From Oscillospiraceae bacterium (GTDB lineage Bacteria; Bacillota; Clostridia; Oscillospirales; Ruminococcaceae): 29,330 nt of DNA. Both the position numbers and the translations under genes were made by a program. This document shows positions 25,189-29,330 of the stretch, piece after piece. Each line of letters opens with the position of its first letter. Position 1 is the first letter of the stretch. The stretch lies in NCBI GenBank assembly GCA_900768995.1, contig CAAGEZ010000068.1:1-29330 (forward strand), given 5' to 3'. Under the pieces are notes generated by a model. The model was not told the DNA's origin and did no database searches. It saw nothing but the letters and a program-made list of their open reading frames with translations.

Positions 25189-25218
25189 AATTATAACTTA
25201 TGGAATAATTTTCCGCAA
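25189..25218 (-). promoter_or_regulatory. Promoter of the regulator-exporter operon with an overlapping dyad
   Basis: On the minus strand TTGCGG (25213-25218), a 17-base spacer and TATAAT (25190-25195). A dyad AATTAT-N10-ATAATT (25189-25210) covers the -10 and spacer, a sensible autoregulatory site. It is AT-rich, so chance is possible. Confidence 0.65.
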
Positions 25219-25228
25219 TCAATAAAAG

Positions 25229-25260
25229 TTTACAAAAAATGCAACCCGAGGTTGCATTTT
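25229..25260 (-). terminator. Hairpin terminator, minus strand
   Basis: A perfect 11-base stem (25236-25246 with 25250-25260) has a CGA loop. On the minus strand it is followed by TTTG. It would end transcripts coming from the small minus-strand fragment at 25285-25428. Confidence 0.6.
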
Positions 25261-25284
25261 AAGAAATATTCGATATATGATATA

Positions 25285-25428
25285 TCAATCGTGCCTCTCA
25301 TCGCTGTCAAAAGTCTCGCAGAACCTTGCCGCAAAAGCAGCAGGCTCACCTTCGGCATAAAGATGCCCCAGCATAACGCACTCAACGCCGAAATGACAGA
25401 AAAGAGCAATAGTGTCCGCAAAATACAC
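25285..25428 (-). pseudogene. Possible 3' gene remnant (47 codons)
   Basis: A minus-strand frame reads a protein-like composition (FADTIALFCHFGVECVMLGHLYAEGE, then FAARFCETFDSDERHD) and ends before a hairpin terminator. A stop lies six codons upstream of the only possible start (GTG 25428, no ribosome site). It looks like the tail of a gene whose 5' part was lost near the phage-remnant edge. I do not recognise it, and it may be no gene at all. Confidence 0.3.
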
Positions 25429-25495
25429 GAAAGATTTTTACATAAATCTTAAACTTGTCCGGTTTGTCCGCTTTGCCTATAGTATAATATAAAAT

Positions 25496-25569
25496 AGCAA
25501 AGAGAATGAACAATAAGCGGCTCACACTGTCAGTAAATGCTGTCAGATGTGGCCGCTTCATTCTTTGCT
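25496..25569. repeat. Long imperfect inverted repeat upstream of the HNH gene
   Basis: AGCAAAG...AATGA...AGCGGC on the left arm is matched by GCCGCTTCATTCTTTGCT on the right (18 pairs with two bulges). The loop contains CTGTCAG twice. A TATAAT (25482-25487 area) precedes it. It lies at the phage-remnant edge and could be a structured leader RNA or a recombination site. The rest of 25261-25495 has only the gene remnant. Confidence 0.6.
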
Positions 25570-25584
25570 GCAGAGGTGTTTTGT

Positions 25585-25965
25585 GTGAAAAAGACTTGTG
25601 TATATTGTGGCAGAATACATAAAAAAGGATATATCTGTCCTGACAAACCTAAGAAATTCAAAAACAGGACTACAAAAGACAAGTTCCGTTCAACTATAGC
25701 CTGGCAGAAAAAGAGAAACGCTGTGGCAGAGCGTGACTTGTGGCTTTGCCGTGTATGTCTTGAACAGGGACGCCTGAACGGTGACAGCTTGCAGGTGCAT
25801 CACATAACGCCGCTGTCCGAGGATTATTCACTGCGGCTTGAAGATGACAACCTTATCACCCTTTGCCCTGTTCATCACGAGCAGGCAGAGTGCGGGCAGA
25901 TACCTGCCGGCCACCTGCGTGAGCTGGCGGTATCCCCCCCGGTGCCTGAGCGGAAAAATTTCTAA
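25585..25965 (+). CDS. Phage HNH endonuclease
   Basis: This 126-residue nuclease is of the kind found beside terminase genes, where it assists packaging cuts. Zinc pairs CVYC and CRVC are followed by the HNH core: VHHITPL, the central N in DDNLITLCPVHH, and the final HH. The start GTG 25585 has AGAGGTG (25572-25578). The frame from 25537 lies within the inverted repeat and is less likely. The gene ends in a run of seven C's (25934-25940) within AVSPPVPERKNF. It is followed by a small terminase remnant in the usual phage order. It appears intact, but its partners are broken. Confidence 0.85.
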   Translation: MKKTCVYCGRIHKKGYICPDKPKKFKNRTTKDKFRSTIAWQKKRNAVAERDLWLCRVCLEQGRLNGDSLQVHHITPLSEDYSLRLEDDNLITLCPVHHEQAECGQIPAGHLRELAVSPPVPERKNF

Positions 25966-26036
25966 GCGTTTTAGACCAACGCCTGCCCTCTGTACACAAG
26001 AAATTCCCTAAATGAAATTTTTTGGAGGTGTGGGTG

Positions 26037-26503
26037 GTGGCAAGACCTGCGAAAAACGTTAATGTGACTTCAAAGCATTTGACGAAAGCAGAAAAAGAGA
26101 GACGTTCAGAGAATGAGGACAAGCTTAAGGGCAGTACAAAAAAATCACCCACGCCGCCTGCCTGGCTCACAGATAGTCAGAAAAAAATCTTTCAGCTTAT
26201 CGTTAAGGAGCTGAAAGAAAGCGGCATTTTGTGCAAGCTTGATGTGTGGGTAGCGTTATGGCGATAGATCATCTGGAGCAGATAGAGAAGGACTGCAACA
26301 ATGATCCGTCGCTTATTTATGCAAAGACTGTGCTTTCGGCAAGGGAAAAGGAAACAAAAATATTATTCCGCTGCTGCAATGAGCTGTCGCTTTCGCCGCA
26401 GTCACGGGCGAAAATTGCAAACATCAATTCCCAGGCGGCTGATGACGGAACAGAGCTGCTCAAGCAGATACTTGCGGGGGAAAACACGGAGGATTCGGAG
26501 TAA
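26037..26503 (+). pseudogene. P27-type phage terminase small subunit, frame-broken
   Basis: The N-terminal part (ARPAKNVNVTSKHLTKAEKE through PAWLTDSQKKIFQLIVKELKESGILCKLDVWV) and the C-terminal part (MAIDHLEQIEKD through FFRCCNELSLSPQSRAKI-like sequence, here FRCCNELSLSPQSRAKI) are the two halves of one P27-like small terminase, but in different frames. The first frame stops at 26267; the second is open from 26246. A few residues expected between them are missing, so a small deletion plus frameshift near 26250-26258 is likely. GGAGG (24-28 of 26000) precedes GTG 26037 at 8 bases. Recognition of the family is from memory of its motifs. Confidence 0.75.
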
Positions 26504-26981
26504 TGGACATAGAGATAAGGGCGGACGGCACACTGCATATCGAGGGCTATGTGAATGCTGTGGAGAGAGACAGCAGGACGGTCATTTGCCCCGAATGCGG
26601 CAAGTGTGTTGAACAGATACGGGCGGGAGCATTCGGCGAGGCTCTGAGGGCGCCTGAGCTTCCGATGAATGCCGATTTAATCTTAATCACGATGATAAAG
26701 GCAGGTTTGCATCAAGCCCTAACTCAGGCTCAAAAAAGAGCTTGACAAAAAATACGGTAAATGTTAAACTTGATTCAAAAGGAAAGCCGTTTAAATTTAA
26801 AACGGTTCAGCTTCCCAAGAAAGAATATGCTGAGGTTATGAGCGAAATAGGCAGATGGTGGCACACCAAATATGACGGTGTTGAATTTTGCAGAATGGAT
26901 TTCACCGACAAAACTTATTTCTTTGAAAACCGAGGTATCAGAGATTACAACATTTATAACGTGAGGAGAAATAAGAAATGA
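26503..26981 (+). pseudogene. Chimera: prohead protease N-terminus joined out of frame to a head-protein/toxin-like C-terminus
   Basis: The start overlaps the terminase stop (TAATG). The first ~50 residues (EIRADGTLHIEGYVNAVERDSR then GAFGEAL) match the opening of HK97-type prohead proteases. After about 26660 the protein-like sequence moves to the -1 frame: FNLNHDDKGRFASSPNSGSKKS, the linker style seen before variable C-terminal domains of phage head proteins. An 80-residue domain then follows to 26981 (KTVQLPKKEYAEVMSEIGRWW; YFFENRGIRDYNIYNV). The original frame stops at 26745, and the second has a stop at 26655-26657. A TTG at 26742 could restart the tail alone. Deletion fusion is the simplest reading. 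A toxin role for the tail is inference. Confidence 0.6.
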
Positions 26982-27163
26982 TAACTCCAAACAAAAAAGA
27001 TAAACTGTGCAAGCTGCTTGAAAGAGCTCCTAAGGCGTATGATGATTTTATAAACGGCACTTTAAGAGATGCGGAAGAATATAACGCATATGACAAGCTC
27101 ATCGATTTTATTGAAAAAATCCCAAAGCAACATCTTCCGATATTACCTTTTTCCTTACTGTAA
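26978..27163 (+). CDS. Small protein coupled to the toxin-like tail (possible immunity partner)
   Basis: This 61-residue helical, charged protein (MITPNKKDKLCKLLERAPKAYDDFINGTLRDAEEYNAYDK) overlaps the preceding frame by ATGA, with AGGAG in place, so the two are translationally coupled. Such tight pairing is common for effector-immunity partners, but I do not recognise the family. The end (PILPFSLL) may be altered by a frameshift. Confidence 0.55.
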   Translation: MITPNKKDKLCKLLERAPKAYDDFINGTLRDAEEYNAYDKLIDFIEKIPKQHLPILPFSLL

Positions 27164-27232
27164 ATGTTTTGGGCATTAAGCCAGCCGATTGATAATGGGG
27201 TAAAAGAATGTTTTAAAAACAGAGGTGCTTAT

Positions 27233-27475
27233 ATGGTAAGCCTTTTGAATATTGTTTTTGACGGGAACAGCATTTCCTGCGACTATATTCCCGAAAACAG
27301 CAGTGATGCTGGAAAAGTGACTGTTGACGCCAAAACACGAGAGGTCACAAACGTTGAGTTTTCCAAATATGAGCATGGTAAGAAAATGTATGTGGCTCAC
27401 GTGCGCTCAAAGCTTTCAGAGCTTTTGGATTTAGGTCAGCCTATTCCCAAGGAAGCAACAGCAATATGGTTTTAA
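27233..27475 (+). CDS. Small conserved-type phage-associated protein, function unknown
   Basis: This 80-residue protein reads LLNIVFDGNSISCDYIPENSSDAGKVTVDAKTREV, then VEFSKYEHGKKMYVAHVRSKL: a small beta-rich soluble protein with no signal or membrane segment. I recall similar short proteins beside phage head genes in Clostridia but can name no function. ATG 27233 follows AGAGGTG at 5 bases; an in-frame ATG at 27164 has no such site. An intrinsic terminator begins at its stop. Confidence 0.6.
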   Translation: MVSLLNIVFDGNSISCDYIPENSSDAGKVTVDAKTREVTNVEFSKYEHGKKMYVAHVRSKLSELLDLGQPIPKEATAIWF

Positions 27476-27503
27476 TCGCCTTACACAAGTAGGGTGATTT
27501 TTT
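27475..27503 (+). terminator. Intrinsic terminator before the toxin-antitoxin pair
   Basis: ATCGCCTTAC (27475-27484) pairs with GTAGGGTGAT (27489-27498), with two wobbles and an ACAA loop, then T's. It separates the phage remnant genes from the toxin-antitoxin unit. Confidence 0.75.
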
Positions 27504-27565
27504 ATACCCACACAAGCGTGTATTTCGGCATATGTGCTGCTTTTATGCATATTATTAAATAATAC

Positions 27566-27594
27566 TTGACAATGCAGCTGTAATATGATATAAT
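27566..27594 (+). promoter_or_regulatory. Consensus promoter of the higB-higA type operon
   Basis: TTGACA (27566-27571), exactly 17 bases, then TATAAT (27589-27594) with an upstream TG: a near-perfect strong promoter, as expected where repression sets the output. Confidence 0.9.
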
Positions 27595-27597
27595 TAT

Positions 27598-27614
27598 ATT
27601 ACCATATAGGTAAT
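27598..27614. promoter_or_regulatory. Operator dyad for the toxin-antitoxin operon
   Basis: ATTACC-ATATA-GGTAAT is a perfect 6-5-6 dyad at the predicted transcription start. It is the likely binding site of the HTH antitoxin encoded downstream. Confidence 0.7.
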
Positions 27615-27644
27615 TTATATTATGTAGGTGGTGCATAAAAGGCT

Positions 27645-28007
27645 TTGGATGTTAAATATAAAGATGATGAACTGAAAGAATTTTGCCATAACAAAAAGAA
27701 AGCCGCACGTAAATTAGCTGGTTTTGCAGATGATTTGCTTGCAAAAATCAATTTAATTGAGGAAGCAGATTCATTTAATGATATTATGTCCTATCTGCCT
27801 TTTCACTGCCACCAATTAGGGAAAAAACAAAACGATTATACAAACTTTTGGGGCCTTGATGTAAAAGGAAGAAAAACAGCATGGAGAATAATTGTTGCAC
27901 CATTAGATCATAATGAAAGAATAATTGTTCCCGATGCGGATTTTTGTAAAATATGTAAAACAATAAAAATAATACGGATAGAGGAGGTATCTAAACATTA
28001 TGAGTAA
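27645..28007 (+). CDS. higB: HigB/RelE-type toxin
   Basis: This 120-residue protein resembles the RelE/HigB mRNA-cleaving toxins: an N-terminal helix pair (KKKAARKLAGFADDLLAKINLIEEA), PFHCHQLGKK, then the core strand WGLDVKGRKTAWRIIVAP and the end IIRIEEVSKHYE. The toxin-first order is typical of hig systems. Start TTG 27645 is the only in-frame choice; AGGTGG (27626-27631) is 13 bases away, so translation may be weak, which suits a toxin. The gene overlaps higA by 8 bases. It is AT-rich relative to the host genes, which supports transfer. Confidence 0.78.
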   Translation: MDVKYKDDELKEFCHNKKKAARKLAGFADDLLAKINLIEEADSFNDIMSYLPFHCHQLGKKQNDYTNFWGLDVKGRKTAWRIIVAPLDHNERIIVPDADFCKICKTIKIIRIEEVSKHYE

Positions 28008-29091
28008 AAAAATTAATACAGATGTCGTTTCCTTCCATCCCGGTTATTATATAAGTGAGATTATTGATGATATGGATATAACTCAAGAAGAATTTGCCGT
28101 CAGACTTGGAACGTCTGCCAAAACAATAAGCAAATTAATAAATGGGGAAGCAAATATATCTAAAGATCTTGCTATGAAGTTATCCAATATGCTTAAAACA
28201 AGTCCTGATATGTGGTTAAATCTTCAGAAAAAATATGATGTCCAAATAATTGAAAGAAACCGCCTCCAAGAATTAGAATCTCAAAAAGATCTTGTTCGTG
28301 AGATTGATTATAATTACTTTGTTAAGCTAAATCTTCTCCCAGCAGTTACTGATGCTGTTGAAAAGATTCAAAATTTATGTTCGTATTTGTCCATATCCAA
28401 ACTCTCAATACTAACAGAAAGCAATTACAATGTAAGCTTCCGTAACGGAATAAAATCACTTCAACAAAAAAATATATTAAGCGCTAATGTATGGGTTGAA
28501 ACAGCTACAAAAATTAGCCGAGGGGTTGAGGCAAAATCTTTTGATGAAAAAAAGCTTAGAGTTACTATTGAAAAAATTGCTGATATGACAGCAAAAAACC
28601 TTGAGGAAGTGATTCAACCTATAAAAGAGTCTCTTGCTGAGTGCGGCGTTGTTTTAGTAATGTTGCCATATTTAAAAAACTCCGGACTTCACGGGGTCGT
28701 TAAATGGCTTAACAAAGATAAAGTTTTGGTTGCTATAAGTGATAGAAGAAAATACATTGACACATTTTGGTTTACTTTCTTTCATGAGATTGGTCACGTT
28801 TTCCAAAAAAGAATAAAGGATATTTCATATACTTGGGAAGAGGCCTCAACTGATGAATTAGAAAAAAATGCTGATAAATTTGCAGAAGAATTACTTATCC
28901 CAGAAAAAAATTATAACAAATTCTTAGCTGCTTCAAATTTTACTCAATTTAGCATTATTTCTTTTTCAAATGAGATTAACAGAGATCCCGGTATTGTGGT
29001 TGGCAGACTTCAGAATGATAAAAAAATACCGCATTACCAATTTAACTCCTTACGTTCAAAAATTCCAGAGTCATGTTTTAAAATTAATTAA
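28000..29091 (+). CDS. higA: HigA-type antitoxin fused to an ImmA/IrrE metallopeptidase domain
   Basis: This 363-residue protein has an N-terminal HigA/XRE HTH (about 15-75: HPGYYISEIIDDMDITQEEFAVRLGTSAKTISKLINGE) and a long middle. A C-terminal ImmA/IrrE-like zinc peptidase domain carries HEIGH (H262, E263, H266) and the downstream ADKFAEELLIP motif with the probable third ligand. The HTH should repress at the dyad 27598-27614 and neutralise HigB. The peptidase domain could control stability of the antitoxin or another repressor. GGAGG (27982-27987 area) lies within the end of higB, so the two are coupled. All key residues are present, so it looks functional despite the decayed surroundings. 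Confidence 0.85.
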   Translation: MSKKINTDVVSFHPGYYISEIIDDMDITQEEFAVRLGTSAKTISKLINGEANISKDLAMKLSNMLKTSPDMWLNLQKKYDVQIIERNRLQELESQKDLVREIDYNYFVKLNLLPAVTDAVEKIQNLCSYLSISKLSILTESNYNVSFRNGIKSLQQKNILSANVWVETATKISRGVEAKSFDEKKLRVTIEKIADMTAKNLEEVIQPIKESLAECGVVLVMLPYLKNSGLHGVVKWLNKDKVLVAISDRRKYIDTFWFTFFHEIGHVFQKRIKDISYTWEEASTDELEKNADKFAEELLIPEKNYNKFLAASNFTQFSIISFSNEINRDPGIVVGRLQNDKKIPHYQFNSLRSKIPESCFKIN

Positions 29092-29121
29092 ACATTTTAT
29101 TTTTTATTGAATTATCAAACA

Positions 29122-29155
29122 AGCATCTGCTCCTTCGGGAGCGGGTGCTCTTTTT
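29122..29155 (+). terminator. Intrinsic terminator of the toxin-antitoxin operon
   Basis: Arms 29122-29133 and 29138-29149 pair with two wobbles around a TTCG tetraloop, followed by C and five T's. Confidence 0.85.
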
Positions 29156-29165
29156 ATGCCCAAAA

Positions 29166-29330
29166 CGGAGGGCGTGACCTCCGAGGGGTACGTACAAACA
29201 GAACATAAAAAGTACCCGTCAAACCCACCCCCGACTTTATCCATAAATAAGCCAAATGCTAAAATAGAATAAAGCATCCAACCAACTCCAATGGAGTAGA
29301 TGAGATACTAAAAAGGTCTGATGGACTAAA
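29166..29330. other. Gene-free end of the window with several dyads
   Basis: CGGAGG/CCTCCG (29166-29183), GGGTAC/GTACCC (29186-29217, with GTACGTAC inside) and ACTCCA-A-TGGAGT (29285-29297) are visible. I see no coding frame. This may be a leader or recombination region belonging to what lies beyond the window. Confidence 0.4.

Larger units (their letters stand above)
25441..29091 (+). mobile_element. Decayed prophage fragment with a toxin-antitoxin cargo
   Basis: A run of plus-strand genes shows phage packaging and head-gene pieces (HNH nuclease, small terminase, prohead protease start, head-protein-like tail) in compressed order, followed by an AT-rich toxin-antitoxin pair. Large terminase, portal, capsid, tail and integrase are absent. 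Boundaries are approximate: the left edge is inferred from the change at about 25440-25500, and the right edge may lie beyond the window. Confidence 0.6.

Noticed and set aside
25230..25421. 63-codon hydrophobic frame on the minus strand
   Set aside because: It runs through the hairpin terminator and is out of frame with the more protein-like remnant at 25285-25428.
26700..26745. Programmed -1 frameshift at the A6G run to join the protease and tail frames
   Set aside because: The protein-like sequence is already in the second frame from about 26676, well before the A-run, so a deletion junction explains it better.

Overview
The window looks like the chromosome of a fibre-degrading, low-to-mid GC Bacillota of the Ruminococcus/Oscillospiraceae type. 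This is inferred from a lipoprotein GH5 glucanase, a secreted protein with duplicated lectin-like modules, glycogen phosphorylase, the SRP RNA-dnaX-ybaB-recR arrangement typical of Bacillota, strong AGGAGG-type ribosome binding sites, and many SigA-type promoters with an exact 17-base spacer. I cannot fix the species from sequence alone.

Layout. 1-2862: tRNA-Leu and a secreted multi-domain surface/extracellular protein. 2867-4969: FeoB ferrous iron transporter (minus). 5059-8739: a likely operon of M3 oligoendopeptidase, M20 dipeptidase and a small unknown protein, which together suit intracellular peptide breakdown. 8782-10887: a membrane PASTA protein with a kinase-like domain that lacks both catalytic aspartates (predicted pseudokinase). 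It is preceded by a strong promoter and three tandem 19-base repeats that form hairpins/dyads in its leader. 11021-12974: a lipoprotein GH5 glucanase with a palindromic operator over its promoter. 13079-15326: a divergent EF-G-like GTPase with altered G motifs. 15381-16255: a small exported protein with a C-terminal membrane anchor. 16274-16545: two tRNA-Gln genes.

16606-20460 (minus): SRP RNA, a two-TM TPR protein, dnaX, ybaB and recR, with hairpins between the last three genes. 20607-23181: glycogen phosphorylase. 23190-25218 (minus): an XRE/AbrB-type regulator with an ABC exporter (ATPase plus permease).

From about 25440 to the end the composition changes and the DNA looks like a decayed prophage: an HNH nuclease, a frame-broken P27-type small terminase, and a prohead-protease start fused out of frame to a tail that resembles the variable C-terminus of a phage head protein. 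Two small companion genes follow, then an intact AT-rich HigB-HigA type toxin-antitoxin pair whose antitoxin carries an ImmA/IrrE metallopeptidase domain. No integrase, large terminase, portal or capsid gene is visible.

The most unusual items are the PASTA pseudokinase with its hairpin-array leader, the EF-G paralogue with altered GTPase motifs, and the chimeric phage head/toxin-like remnant.
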